From Salminus brasiliensis (taxonomy: Eukaryota > Chordata > Actinopteri > Characiformes > Bryconidae): DNA of 64,000 bases. Shown in pieces: positions 1 through 14,193 of the stretch. How positions within the stretch are numbered: the stretch's first letter is position 1; every line of letters starts with the position of its first letter. The notes under the pieces were generated by a model that was given only the letters and a program-made list of their open reading frames with translations, was not told the origin of the DNA and searched no databases. The stretch is taken from positions 7,476,081-7,540,080 of the forward strand of contig NC_132888.1 of assembly GCF_030463535.1 (NCBI RefSeq), written 5' to 3'. The translations under genes and the position numbers were made by a program.

Positions 1-442
1 CGTTCGCACATCCACAATAATATGCACACAAGAATTACACAAACGAGAAGGGGTTAAAAAAAGGGAAAGAATAAAATGACAGACAGATCTTCTCTTCTTT
101 TCTTTTTTTTTTTTCTTTTTTTAAATGGAACTACAAAACAGTTATTCATGTCGCACATTACAGATGATACAGAAAACACACAGGACAGATACAGTACTGC
201 TAAAAGTCGCTTGTCAGATTTTGTTTTTTTTTGTCTTTCATACTTGGACAGATCAGCTGGTGCAATATCTTTAAAGCTGGAAGGGTAAAAGCTATACAGT
301 TGTCTCCCTAAAGGGGGGTGGGCGGGCGATTGGGCGACTGGATGTAGAAGAGGGAGGGGGGGGGGGGGGTTGTAGGGACAGAACAAAGACTATTTACATT
401 TTTTTTTGTATGTGTGTATTTCTGTGTGTGTATGTATGAGTG

Positions 443-502
<60 letters not shown>

Positions 503-804
503 TGTGTGTGTGTGAGAGAGTGTGTGTGTGTGTAGTTTAAGATCTTTCACATGGTCAGCACACGCAACAATGCAAAAAACAAACCACGAGTCATGGTGGA
601 GAGGCGTGGCAAAAGCGTACGGCAGAAAAGACGGCAAAATACAGCTGAAGCAGATGCAGATGCATGGCTCGAAAAAGTCCAAACTCTCCAAAAAATCCCC
701 TCCTTCGTCTTACGTTTCGCGGCTTTTTTCGTAAGCTTGGCCAATCGTGAATCTCAGGCGCTGGAGAAGCTCAGCTCAGCTCAGCTCTGCTCCGCTCAGC
801 TCAC
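1..804 (-). other. pds5b: pds5b 3'UTR, continuing beyond the left edge
   Basis: Sequence downstream of the TGA at 805-807 on the minus strand. I see no AATAAA on the minus strand here (no TTTATT on the plus strand), so the poly(A) site probably lies outside the window. It includes a long CA/TG microsatellite and homopolymer runs at 352-370 and 103-121. The open frames here are low-complexity and not gene-like. Confidence 0.6.
437..533. repeat. (TG)n microsatellite with GA interruptions in pds5b 3'UTR
   Basis: Almost uninterrupted TG dinucleotides on the plus strand, with short GAGAGA interruptions near 497 and 515. In the pds5b transcript it reads as CA repeats. Confidence 0.95.
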
Positions 805-3111
805 TCATCTGCGGTCTCGCCTCCCCGACTTCCGCCGCACCTACACAGTCACACAGCGAACACGAAGCAATTAGCACTTCAGATCAGAGACCAGAATAGT
901 CAATAATGACACCACACACAGTCTGCGCCGTCTATTTTAGGACTCAAGTATAACTGTAGGCTTCAGACTCGCTGGATTGGATGCTGCTTGGGTTTGTTTT
1001 TGCAAATCAGTTTTAAATGTTTTTAATGAAACCATAGACCAACGGTCCTAGACTGACCGGCTTGGTTCAGACTGCCAGCCCAAATCCAGTTTTTAGGATT
1101 TCTAGATTGTATCTAGAGTGATGTGTGGTCAGTCTGGACAGCCAAAACCATTCACAATCCACATATCGGATCCAAACCACATTTGGAGGCAGACTAATAT
1201 GTACAGATGTGTCTCAGTTGGGGCGCTCTGGTCGCTCAAATCGGATTTCAAAGTGTCTCCTGTGTCACTCGAAACGTGCCAAACAACGACCACGTCAAAT
1301 CACGAGTGCCTGAAATGCAGGAGTAACCAGTAGAGCCCCACTGGTTAGCCACTTTGCGCCTATGCCGTTACCATAGCAGCACATGCAGAGAGCTTTTATT
1401 TATGTTGGACACGCAAATCCGATCTGATCACTTGCAAAACAACAGCGCAGACGGTCATCTCACCAGATCTGATCTGCCTGCAGACTGAACGCTGCCTAAG
1501 AGGTCAGGGGGCAGATTCACAAAAAACAAAAACTTTTTTTAGGATTAAAAAGATTAAAAAGTTCTTAAATGCAATTCTCAAAAAAACAACAGATTATCAT
1601 CATTATGATTATGTAGTTAATTTATGCAAAATAAATAAAATGTAAACATAAAAAAAAAAAAAAAAAATCTTTTGTGAATCCAACCAGAAAAGATCTGCCT
1701 CTAAAATGATGTTTATATCGTTGAATTACTAGAATTGAGGTCTAATTTAACAAGATTAAAAGCAGAGAATGGACCTTTTTCACCAACCGTTCTGAAGAAG
1801 AAATTTCACATTGTTCAGTTTTCAGATTGTTATTGTTTTCTTATTTGGGATTAGTTTAAATCATGAGAACAATAAAATTCATCATTATAGGACCAATTTA
1901 AAAACACATGACTGATGTAGATTTTGTTAGGACATTTCTCAAGAAAAAAATAAAATCGAAATGGTAAACGAGGCCCAAATGTTCTTAAAGTCCTGTTAGT
2001 TTCAAGAGTTTCGAGAGTTCTCATTTTTTACGAAGTTGTATTAAATGTGTTTTTCGTCTAATTTCTCCAGATTTAACAAAAAAAATTAATTATATAATTG
2101 TCTTATTGTTTATGATGAGCTACATAAGAAAACCATGAAAATGTAACTAAGAGAATTTCAGAGAATATCTTTATTTTTATTTTGAGAACTTTTTATTTTA
2201 AAAGTCTTCATATGTTTTTTTTTTTCTTAAAAAAGCTTTTGTAAATCCAGCCCCAGGTTTTCAGTTCAATTGGCTTTACAGATCTGGAAACAGCTCATTT
2301 ATTACATACTCATGTGCTCAAAAATGAATTAACTTATTAAAATGATCCAAGTAAAAAAAAAAAAAAAAAAAAAATCACAAATCATCCAAACTACAAAAAC
2401 ATTTGTTAAACACTGTTTGCTCCCTCAAAATCCTAAAGCAAGCCTCACCGGTACGTCTTTTACCTGTTTAGCTTGTTAAACTACAAAGGAATGAATGAAT
2501 GGATTAAAATCCTAAAATCCTTCATCTCTTCTTTCCTGGAGCTTTATTCACAGCCTTCAACCGACCGGCAAAAACCTCTTTCAGCAGCGCAGCTTCCGAG
2601 CATGGAGAGGGTGGACAGACTTACTTTAGGTGAGGACTCCTGCGATTGCTCCTCCTCTGCCTCTTCCTCACTCTGCTGAGACGTCTCCATCTCCTCCTCA
2701 GACTCTTCCTCTTGGCTAACAGCTGCTCTGGTTCTCCCACCGCTGCAGCACGGAATGAACAGAGCAGACAAAGGGCCGTTAGAGATTGCCGTGTCTCTGA
2801 ACTTCAGGAGCTCCTGAAATGAGCCTAACTGAACACTGGCCTGTGAGTGAGTTGCATTGCATGCATTGAGATCACTCAGTGTTTAAAAACCATTGCTATT
2901 TGATTTCTACTTCAGCGTCTGAACTCGGAAAAGACCATAGTGATGTGTGTTTGTGGCGTACCCGGGCTTTTTAGCTGCCGTTTGCGACTTTGGAGGTCGC
3001 CCTCTTCTTTTCTGTGGGGTGGATTCAACCGATTCGCTGGTGGGCTCCGGTACTTCCGCTCTGAAAGTCACATGGTACCACATCAGTTTAAACAGTCGAA
3101 ACATGGTACAG

Positions 3112-3171
<60 letters not shown>

Positions 3172-6100
3172 TACATGTGCAGACGTTTTAGCCACATAAG
3201 CACATTATTTAATCCCAGTTTTAAGAGTTTTTACTGTAGAAGCTCCAGATCTCATTAGAACAGATGCAGGTGAACATAAATCCAGTAAAAAGGAGCAAGA
3301 TCTTCTCATTCTGAAGAAAGTAGTGAGATCTTGTCGGTGAGCTAGTCTGAAGAACAGAGCTCGGTTCCTCCAGGTTTCTCCTGGACGCCCCCCAGTCCAG
3401 CCAGCGCAGCCTGGAGGATGTGTTCAACTCCTGCTCACCTGATTTACCATCATTAAGCCCTGATTTACCTCTAAACCAGGTGTTGATCTGAGGAGAACAC
3501 TAAATAGCACTAGACTCCATGAGAGAGGAGAACTTTGGAGATGTTCTAATGATGAACACGGTGATGGAGAACCACTATGTTACGCGACGGCTTTTTAATT
3601 GTATTATTTTAATTCATTTCAACTGGTGCTTAAAATCTAAGCTATATAAGAACAACTATTTGATAGCTGGATATCAGGATTATTTGACATCTCAATGACA
3701 AAACTACTAACTGACAGACCTTGGTTTGCGGCCTCGTCTGCCTCTGGGCTTTACTTCCATATTCTCACTGCCTGCATCTTCTTCCTCTTCCTCCTCCTCT
3801 TCCTCCTGCTCGTCCTCATTTTCTTCCTCCGGAGGTGGTGCGGCCCTCCTGCGGCCTCTCCTTCCCTTGCTAGGGGTCTCCTCCTTCGGAGCAGATTTGG
3901 GTGGCCGTCCACGGCGCCCCCTCTTGGGCGGACTGTTCTGTTCGTCCTCCGTCTCTATGGAAGCCTCGGCGATGTTGCTGTCCTCGCCCCACTGCTCCTC
4001 CGCGTCGTCCGTGCTCGTGTTGGCCGCCTTCTTGCGGCCGCGTTTGGGCTTCGACTCCTGGGCCTTGTCCTCCTGGCTGGAGGCGGCAGCCCGCTTGCGT
4101 CCCCTGCTGGGCTTCTCTGTTTCAGACGGGCTTTTCATGGAGATGTCCTCGTTCTCGCTGTGGTCCACATCTCCTGAGTCCAGTCTGAGAACAAGAGGAA
4201 ATGAAGGAAGGGGGAGTTAAAGGCTTGTAAAAGTGAATGCAGGCTAATTCCAGACTGGCTCTACGGACTGGAGGGTGAATGGTACTCATGAATACAGTAT
4301 TTACATACGAGGGCTGAGCATTGGCAACAACCTGGAGATACGATACCCAGAATGATACAGGGATTCCAATTCAATATACTGCCATTTACTATACCAAAGA
4401 GCTACTTTCCATGATATTGGTACTGTAAAAGATCATTAGCCATCATATTATTCATATTTGTAAATGATCATAGCACAAGCTCTGAGCATCAGTATAAACA
4501 AAAGCCCTTTTAATCAAAGGCAGATGCAGAGCTCTGATGCAGCATAACTGCAAAATAGGCTTTATATCAAAACGTGTGTTTCGCAATGGATTTTCCACCC
4601 AAAATATATAACAAAAAACCCTTAAAAATATCATTATTATAAATTATTAATAAAAAAGAAATTAAGTTAAATAAACTTTTAATAAAAACAAGCGCTCGCA
4701 GCAGGAAATTGGTGGATCTACACGGCGTCTGCAAATATCCATTTACTGCTTTATCTGTTGACTTCACCTATCATCTATTCTTGTTTCATTACAGTGCAGC
4801 TCGGATACTTAATTACAGCAGTCTGGAACAGTAATGAATCATGTTATGCTAGATTTAATTGGTTCACAGTAGAGCTTCTCCATCTCCAAGTAAAGGACTG
4901 GTTCCAGACTGAAGTGCTCTGTTGATGTGAGGGAGCCTCAGTAAGGCTGCAATCATTACAGCCTTGTGATGCAAATGTGTTTACAGACCAATTCAGCAGG
5001 ATGTGAATGACACCAATTCACCAACGTCTACATCTCATGGAAACCAGCGCAGCTCTTATGGAAGACTCGACAACCAGAATACCACAGCTTCTTCTCATTT
5101 GTGCCTCTTTGTTTTAGTTTTTAAACAGATGAAGCTAAAAGACATTGAATAAGAGCCTGGAGGTTAACATGCAGATCTCAGTCTGAAGGTTTGGTTCACA
5201 GGGTGCCAAAACAAGCTTCTTTAAATTTGGTAGAATTTTCAGTTATGAGGACCAGGTTCACCACTCCGCTGATCACACTCTAGTTTTGATTACCATCAAA
5301 GTTTTTCATGAGACAGAGCAAATGAAAGGCCATAAGAAGGAAACAAGGTGAAGAAAATGATTTGCAAAAACACATTTTAATAAGCGGTTTACCTCGTTGG
5401 GGTTGCAGTGTTGTACTTTGTCCCATTTTATCAGATTTTTCACCCATTTCCTCCCCAAATTGGACCGCCACTTAACCAACCTGTACATACCCCCCCAATG
5501 CACACGATGCTCCTGGCATCAGTGAGGGCGGATCAGCACACGCCCCCCTCTGACATTTGCAACACCACCAGGCAACCAACGCGCCTGGAGGGAAGCACCG
5601 CATACCCAGATCCAACGCACCAGTCTGCAGACGCCACGAAGCGATGTGGGGCTGGCCAACCGTGCTCTCTCTGGGCCTCGGCTGCCGATGGCAAGCAGCA
5701 TGAATGGGATTCGAACCAGCGATACTCTGATCACAGTGACAGCGCCTCAGTCTGCCGGACCACTCTGCCCATTTTTCTCTGATTTTATACCACAGTCGTG
5801 CATGAAATTTAGTTTTCCTATCACAACATACTGAACTGAAACCCCTGGATCATGATTCATAACACATCACCAGTTTCATGCCAATACACAACCTTAGGTA
5901 CCAGCGAATAGGTCTGAAGGGTTTCAGGGGTCCCACTCTTCTGAGGAAAATATTTTCCAAGATATTTTCTTTGACTTCCATACAAGACAACATGCAATTT
6001 CATGAGAATTGGACCAATATAAATTCTCTACAATGTCTTGGAACAAATATTTTTGTATCATTAAAAGATATGAAAGGTTTTTTCTTCTCCTGTAAAGTTG

Positions 6101-8720
6101 CTGGTTTGGAGATACAAAATGTGTGTGTAGCAGCGACGATATGAAAATCTTTATAATAGTTCCAGGACATTTTTATGCATGGTCTCATTTTCCAGGACTT
6201 TTCATGACAGGAAATACAGCCCCCAAATTCTCTAGATTTTCCAGGACGAGTGGCGACCGTGTAAATTTCATATTCAGGTCTTCAAACATTTACTTTTCAA
6301 TGGTGTATACAAACTGTCATAGCCTTAGACTCTTAGATATTGTGCTTGTTTTTGTGCCCACATTCATTTTCCTAGTCTGTTCACTACCACATTCTCTCCC
6401 TCTCTCTTATTCAGACACACTAAATTCAATAAAATGAACAACAGACCAACCTTCCTTTGCTGCGTCCAGGGGAGCTAGGATTGGAATTACTGCTGGCGTT
6501 GCTGATGGTCTCCATGCGGGAGAGCTTGGTCTGCAGCTTGCCTGTGGCTGATAAGGGTTTGTTCACAGCACCCAGCACATTAGCTGCTTTGGGCTGGAGG
6601 AGAGAGGAGGCGCATGGTTAAGAGAAGCAGCAGCTGTGTGAGATTTTCATCAACAGGAAGTGCATTAGAGACACATGCTACACATTGGATACTGCACGAG
6701 CGCTAGAGACGTACCTTTCCTGGGGTGAAGAACGACTTCATCTCAGGAGGAAGATAATTTTTTGTGTTGCTGAAATTCTGCAAAACAAAAAACGCAAGAA
6801 ACTTCGTTCAATTTATTTAGAGGAGAGCTTTAAGCGCTCCTAAGCAATCTGCTCTTAAGGACACTTGCTGGTTATGGGGCTGCAAGGCATACCTTGTCAG
6901 GTTGGGTGAAGTAGCGTGCAGGCAGCACAGGGTCTTTTGGTGACTCCAGACTGTATGTAGTGCTCTTGGAGATGACAATGTTCATGGCCACGTCACACAC
7001 TGTGTACAGTTTCTAACAGGAGAGAAGTTAAAAAAGTATTGAGTAAAGTCTTGAGTAAGGCAGGATAGGCTGGATCAAAGACCCATTATTTTCCTATAGA
7101 AACACTTTAATGAGGCTTGTAACGTGAACATAGCCTGAAGTGGACTAATCAGCACAGATTATTTGCTCATGAACAAAAACCAAATATCAAAAATCAAGCA
7201 AATCATCTTTTTAACTGTTCTTGTTCTTACACTGACTCGTCACAGCTGTCCCCCCCCCAAAAAAAGAAATAAATAATAAATAAAATCAGATCAGTGCTTC
7301 AACACCAACTTTCTCAGGATCTCACAAATGGTTCCAGGACATTTTTATTAATTGTCTCATGCTCACAAATTGGATGTCACAAATTGGATTGAACTGTCAC
7401 ATTAAGGCCCAAAAAATAAATAAATAAATAAATAAATAAATACTCTGATTTGAGTCACTTTAGCTTGGTAATTAGAAAGTAGCCTTAAAGCAGCCAGATG
7501 TAAGAGTTAGTATTTTTGTTGCTTCTGGGCTCCCCCTACAGGTGGGAAGTTTAATTCACTTTCACACCACTGCAGTAAATATAAATTAGGCTTGGAACCC
7601 CCCCCCTTCATAGACGGCTGAAAGATCTGTAGTGAAAGAAGCATGTGGACTGAGGCGGTAGAGGAATACTACAGGACTTTACACTATTATGACTTGGGTT
7701 TCGCAGCACTACGCAATTTTGGAGAAAGGTCTTGTTCGGCTCCACCGAAGTTTGACAGTGTAGCAGCAGTGTTTGGGCCTGGAGTGGCAATGACAGACCC
7801 TATTCTCTCCATTACAGTCAGTGGAGCATCAACACGATTCTCAGGCTGCTATTTTAGGGGCAAAACTATACCCTACTACATAAGGTTACTTTAAGCCTCC
7901 TAAAACCACACACTGCAAAATTAACAATACACAACTGGCCATGTATGAATTTGTGAAATGTTGACAGAGATATTTGGTTGTATTCCATCCTGAACAAGCA
8001 AAAAGGAAACCGTAAAACATGGTGGAGAAAAAAATCCTACTAGAACAGCTTAGACCCACCTCGTTTATCTTGGCGTCATCAGGACTCTGGCCATCTTTTG
8101 TCTGCTTGATGTTTTCCACCATTTTTCTTATGAATGCATGACTGTTGTTCTCATTTTTGGCCATCAGGATCTCCAAAATGAACCATAAAGCCCTTCAGAA
8201 GATAAGAGAGGAGGGATAGAGAGATACCGAGGCGGGGGAAAAAAAATGAATGATTTTCACAGATAAAAGCAGAGAGCTCTCAGAATCAATCTCTGGTGGA
8301 CACCCCCCCTGAAAACACCATTTTCTTCTATATATGGTTTTCAGCGCTCTGCATTATACAGCACATCTCTCTTACGCACACACACACACACACACAGGGC
8401 TGAAACTCACTCTTTGATGTCTTTCAGCTGCTCAATATCTTGTACTTTCACGTAGTCTGGGTCATGAGCCAGGAGGTGGATGGCATACGGCACCACATAC
8501 TCTGGCAGGAGAGAGATCAGTTTCTCTGCAATAGACAGACAATAAACCGTGATTATTCACTTACCTGTCCTGAAGAATCAATCACTAAGCAGAGCTTTTC
8601 AAGCTCAGACAATCAACTGAAAAAATAGGACACCTCATAAAAACACACATGCATCTTTTTTAAACACATTTAAACATCTGGACAGCTGATCTTCACTTGA
8701 ACAGCATTGAAAGATGGAGG

Positions 8721-8761
<41 letters not shown>

Positions 8762-10669
8762 AAAACTGAAGAAATGTCTTTCAACATCATCTTCAGCTGC
8801 TGCTACATCAGCTGCAGATGACCAGAACATGGTTGGAGAGGATTATTCTGGAGAAGTCTGTCTTATTTAAACCTCAGACAGTTAGACTGGTCTGCTTTTG
8901 ATGGCTAAAGTAAGTGGTGAAGATCACCATGGCCAGATCCAAAGAGCTCTCCGGACCTTCACATAGAAGGCTGTAGATGCAGATGAGTCTGAGAAGAGGT
9001 TTAAAAAGATCTCAGAACTATAAGAAATCAGCTGTTCCACTGTCCGCTATTTAAAACCACTGGCAAACAAGGCCAGATGAGGCTGTCCTAGTAAAGTCAG
9101 GGTAAGGAAGTCTCCAACAATCCTAAAATCTCATAACAGGACCTACAGATAGCGCTTGGTACAGTTATTGGGAAAGTACAGCATCTACCACCAAAAACAA
9201 ACTGCACAAGTCTGCCCAGTTGTTTAAATGAGTTAAAAATGACAAGTTTTTATGGGGTGTCCGGTCCCCCCCCCCCCGACGGGAAGGAAGGAAGGCCGAT
9301 GGGCATGATACACAGAATGAATTAGAGCAAGATGGACTAGAAAGACTTGTACTGGATCTTCTTACAGTGTCAGATCATGACAATCCAATTAGTCTAAATC
9401 AAATCAACATGACAAAATAAATGGCATGAATTAATGACAACCGCAGTGGATTAAGTGGTCTAAACATCAGCCAAGTAATTCAGTTTGGCAGGAAAGACAT
9501 ACCAAAGTAATTTCTTGCTGAGCATGCCGCTTAAAAGCAATGACAAATGGCTTCAAGTTTATCTCTGCATTTGTCTACACACAGCACAATGAACAATGGA
9601 CTGCATCAGTGTTTCCCACTCCTGGGGTTTTGGTGCTCTTCCCAGCACATGTTAGGGTTTTCCATGAACAACAGGCTGTCTGCGAGCATACGCAATTAAA
9701 TTTAAACACATATAAAATTAAGTGTTTTAATATCAATGTAACATCAGGGCAAATGTTTCCTTATGACACTGAACAGTCCTCCAAACAGCACAGCCACGTG
9801 CATGTCTATCCGTGTATACTAGCCTGCTTGATCCAATAGTAATTATTCAGTACCTACTAATTATTTAGTATGCATGTATTATTCAGAATCTACAAATTCG
9901 TTACCTACATTTTTCAGTACATACTATTATGTATTATCCAATATAAAAAAAAATCAGAACAGTAATTATGATTCAATAAATATTAATTTAGTACATACTA
10001 ATTATTTAGTATCCAAGTACCAAGCATTCAGTATCTACTACTCCAAAATGTGCTTATTATTCAGTACCTACTAATTTAGCATCTACATATTATTAAATAA
10101 TAAAGTACTTAATCAGTACCTACTAATAATTTACCACCTAACTATTGAACATCATATTTAATAAGTACTAATTATTTAGTACCTACTAATAATTTGATAA
10201 ATGTATGTGCCCACATTCAAGCTTTTAGGGTGGAAAGGGTTAAAACATGACCCCATGACACCCTGTTTTTTTTTTGTTGTTTTTTAAGGCATTTGCATAC
10301 TTAAGCACCAACATGGACCCTGTACCGAGCCCACCTAGAATTTAAAATGGGCTAGAGCTGGGGGTTAGCTTTGGGCATCCAAATCACAAAATTCAGGGCC
10401 AGGATTGTGAAACACTGACCTACATGGTAATGAAGGTAAAAAAAAGGGGTGTACATGCCCTCACCGCTGACTGCGGCATGCTGCTTGAGGTATTCCCTGC
10501 GCAGGTTGATGTTTTTGACCAGGCACTGGCGGGCATGAGCCCGGCGCTCCTTCACCGGATCTTTGGCACACAGAGCAAACACGGCCAGGTACTCCAGCGG
10601 CAGCCGCAGCCGACACAGGCCCTTGTGCAGCTTCTGAGCGAAGGCCTGCCGCACCTGGTAACACTCATC
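805..10669 (-). CDS. pds5b: pds5b coding exons 24-33 (C-terminal HEAT end and AT-hook tail)
   Basis: Exons in transcript order: 10465-10669, 8411-8525, 8060-8192, 6893-7012, 6715-6777, 6451-6593, 3720-4184, 2962-3060, 2625-2742, 805-840. The 465-bp exon 3720-4184 encodes the disordered tail: basic clusters [26 protein letters not shown] and RGRRGRK, and an acidic run near residues 1291-1307. A second RGRPPK lies in 2962-3060, and a Glu-rich exon follows at 2625-2742. The final 36-bp coding piece, [11 protein letters not shown] plus TGA, was found by matching the conserved basic end after a TGTGTAG acceptor. It is the shortest piece and the least certain, but it closes the frame exactly. Confidence 0.92.
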
Positions 10670-12615
10670 CTGAGAAGAGATGCACAGTGATTAGGTCAAC
10701 TCGCTAAATGAATTGCAATGAATGAAGACAAGGAGTTAACAGATAGGAGGGAGAACCCTTAGTGGAGCTAGAAGATGATTTAGACGCTGCAGCATGACAA
10801 ATCACTTTTAACTAAAGCTACAAACTACTTAAGCGTTTATTTTGTTAGTGGGCACTCTTGTCCGGAGCACATTATAGTAGCACAGTGCAGTATTAGGGCT
10901 GTTATTGGTGTAATAGTAAAGTTCCTGCCTCTAATCTTCAATTATTAAACGGTAACACAACAGAAGTGAATCAGAATCTACTCTGTTTTTCCAACATTGA
11001 CAGCCTAAATGGGACGAGCGCACAAATGCTGCACACCTTTTCTGTTTAAGCGAATTAGCTGGCAAGCAAACAGCCCAAAGCAAGCCAAAAGGACCACCAT
11101 ATGGCCTCATAGTACCAGCAGCAGTGCTGACGGAATAATACAGCGAATCTCTGACATTAAGGTCACCATGCCCCATTTCATGCCATTAAAACTGAAGAGA
11201 CCGGCCAATAAAGATGAGCTAAGAGTTTCAGCCACTAAGTGAAGCGGAGAGGAGTGAGACTACAGGTCCAAAAGATCTTACATTGATGACCAGAGCACAG
11301 AGCTGGTACTGCTCCAGGGTGATGATCTCATGGTAGCAGGGCTCCTGAGCGAGACGCAGCACTGCACAGCCTGCCGCCAGGCGGAGCCGGGACATGTCTG
11401 GCTTCCTAAACAAATAAATAAAAACACAAACAAATCAGAATCTCAGGGGGCACAAGAGGCCAACACTACATCTCAGGTAGATATAAGCGCTGCATGTGAT
11501 GAGCTGTACTCTTACAAACAGCCAAGAAAGCTTTTCCCTCATTTCTTGTTTTAAACTATGCTTAGATCACTGGTTTAAACACTGGCCTCCTTTTCTTCAG
11601 TGGTTTCCAGTGGCTGCTCAATCTGTTAAATTCTACTAATAGATTTTGTAGAACTAAGGCTGAGGCATCGAGCCTTGGCTGCGACGAAAAGTTAAGCTGA
11701 GAGATAAACAATCCCAATGTCTAAATGTTTGTGGACACCCTTTCTAATGAATGTATTCAGCTACTTTGCATTTGCACAACTGTGTCAGCAATGAGTGCAA
11801 CCTACACACACGGCTTTTCTAGTCCCTGTGGAGAAGTACTGCCAATAGATCAGGACTCTCTAATGCCAGGCGTGGGCTATATAAAGGGGTATATAAAGCC
11901 CCTGAGCCCCTGGAAGAACTGTGTTTTCAGGAATGATGATTGGTACTCCTCCAATACTCTTGGGATGAGTTGAGGACGGAGGATTATGAGGCAGGGTGGG
12001 GTGTTGATCGCCATCAAACCCTCACAGCAATGCTCAGAAATCTAGTAGAAAGCCTTCTCCTTTACAGTAGAGACAGTTACAACAGCAGGATCAACTTTTC
12101 TTTCTTAAACCCTTGATTTTGGATGAAATGAATAATGTGTGGGTGTCCTAATACTTTTGTCCATATATTTTAAGCCACTGTTTATGGTTTAAAAGCTTAT
12201 TTGTATTGATTTAAGTATTGAAATAAATAAATAAAAAACGTAGACTGCTCCAAATTTTGTTTTCTGAGATGATCCAAGCACAGAACTACATTCTCGAAAG
12301 ACATAAACAGTGGTTCTCTAACCAGCCCTCACGGCACAGAGATTTTAGCTGGAGAACTTCCAACATGCAGGATTAAAAATGGGGTTGTAGAGAATCACTG
12401 CAATACAAGACAACCACCAAGCAGTTCATTTATCAGTTTTTGGAAGCACTCACCCCATCTTGCCCTGTTCAGTCAGGTCTCCATCACTGTTTAGTATGGC
12501 AGTGAGCATCCTAAGTGTGGAGTTCCCAGACTTGCTCTGATTGTTCTTCACGCCAAGCAGCCACCGCACCATTAGCTTGATGCCCTGGATCTAAAACAGA
12601 GAATGTAGAGATGAG

Positions 12616-12653
<38 letters not shown>

Positions 12654-14136
12654 ACACGCATGGATGTTTGCAATTACTGTTTGCAATAAGCAGGCAGAAC
12701 ATCTCGTCTCCTTCTGAAATGTAAACTTTCTTGCCGTTACTTTTCAGTCTTAAGTTAAGACAAGTTAAAAAGCTATGAGATAAACACACATTCGCCAATA
12801 ACACTGACGAGTCTTCTTTAATCAAGGTTCTGATTAAATAACAATTTTCCCCCTAATTACTGTTAAAATCATTGATTGAACACAAAGGTCGAGACTGAGA
12901 GAGAAAGAAAAATAGAAATACATATAATTAAATCAAATAAATCAATTGTGTATCAGTATTGGATTATTTTTAGCCAAAAAAAACAACAAACTAACGGAAA
13001 AAAACCCTGATAAAAACCGGGAAACACTGATGCAGTCCATTGGCCGATATTTCTCTAAATAGCCTATCTTCCGATCTTCGTGAGTTATGGATTACAGCAG
13101 AGCTGCACGAGGCTCCTTCATAGGGGCTGTTTGGATTTTTCTTGGTTGTTGTATTTGTGTTTATGCCAATGCTCTTCTTAGTAGCTGTGATAAACTGCTC
13201 TCTTCTTCATCCAGCTGTGAACAAACATGTGTGTTGTAAATCTTACCTGTTGGGGTTTCTGTATTAAGCATGTATGCTGCATACCGTATACCGCGGCCTC
13301 ATTATACAGACTGTATAACGGTAAAAAAAAAGCAAGTGGATACAGCCCAACCCTAAACTGTAGTGCACTTCATCTTGAGAGACAATACACAGAGCATTAG
13401 AGAAGCCCTGCGCGAGGATGCATTACCAAGTTTGCCTGGAAAGGTTAATGTAGCATCCAGCCCTGCCCTTGATAGGCATCAGCGAACGGCCGATCATCCT
13501 GAAAGATAATCTGTATCACACCCAAAAACACTGACCGCTCCATTTCGACTTAAAAGCTTTGAGAGTGGAGCAAAACAACGGGAAAACAACACGTGGGCTT
13601 CGGGAAATTGTTCCAGCAATTGTTTACAGGCGTAATACGGTTTCTGAAAATAAACATGCTTCGTCTTTAAAAACTCACTTATCTGAAGAAATGCTAGACA
13701 TCTGATGTGCGGCATATTTATACAGAAACACCCGACAGGTAAGATTTACAACACAGATGTTTGTTTACAGCTGGATGAAGAGGAGAGCAATTTATCACGG
13801 CCACCAAGAAGAGCAGCACTGGCACTAATTCAACTCACAAGAAAAATATATCCAGGCTAATCACTGTAGCGCTCAGTGTGTGACTGGAAAAACGGGCCCG
13901 ATCAAAACAGCAGTCTGATGATAACAGCAGCAGAAAAGCTCACAGTTAACGGCACTGTGATTTAGTGAGCTTTTCATACAGCGAGCTCGTGCCCCCACCT
14001 TAGCCAACGTTTCAGGGGAAACTTCATCATCTGGAACCCAGAGCTTGGTGGTTTTCTTGCCAGGAATCTTTGAGAGAGACAAAAAGGAGAGAGAGAGAAA
14101 AGAAAAAGTCTGATAAGTATCAGATGGCATTCAGGA

Positions 14137-14193
<57 letters not shown>

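Noticed and set aside
547-744. Basic minus frame (MAKLTKKAAKRKTKEG) considered as the pds5b C-terminus
   Set aside because: The exon ending [14 protein letters not shown] at 805-840 fits the conserved terminus and phase and stops before this frame, which is therefore in the 3'UTR.
3695-4220. Plus-strand frames of 95-164 codons opposite the pds5b tail
   Set aside because: They are antisense shadows of the GC-biased, repetitive Lys/Glu-coding exon 3720-4184.
5700-5765. tRNA-like A and B boxes as a tRNA gene
   Set aside because: No cloverleaf or anticodon arm could be supported, and the same block recurs at 30.1 and 36.0 kb with a common body, so it is a SINE head.
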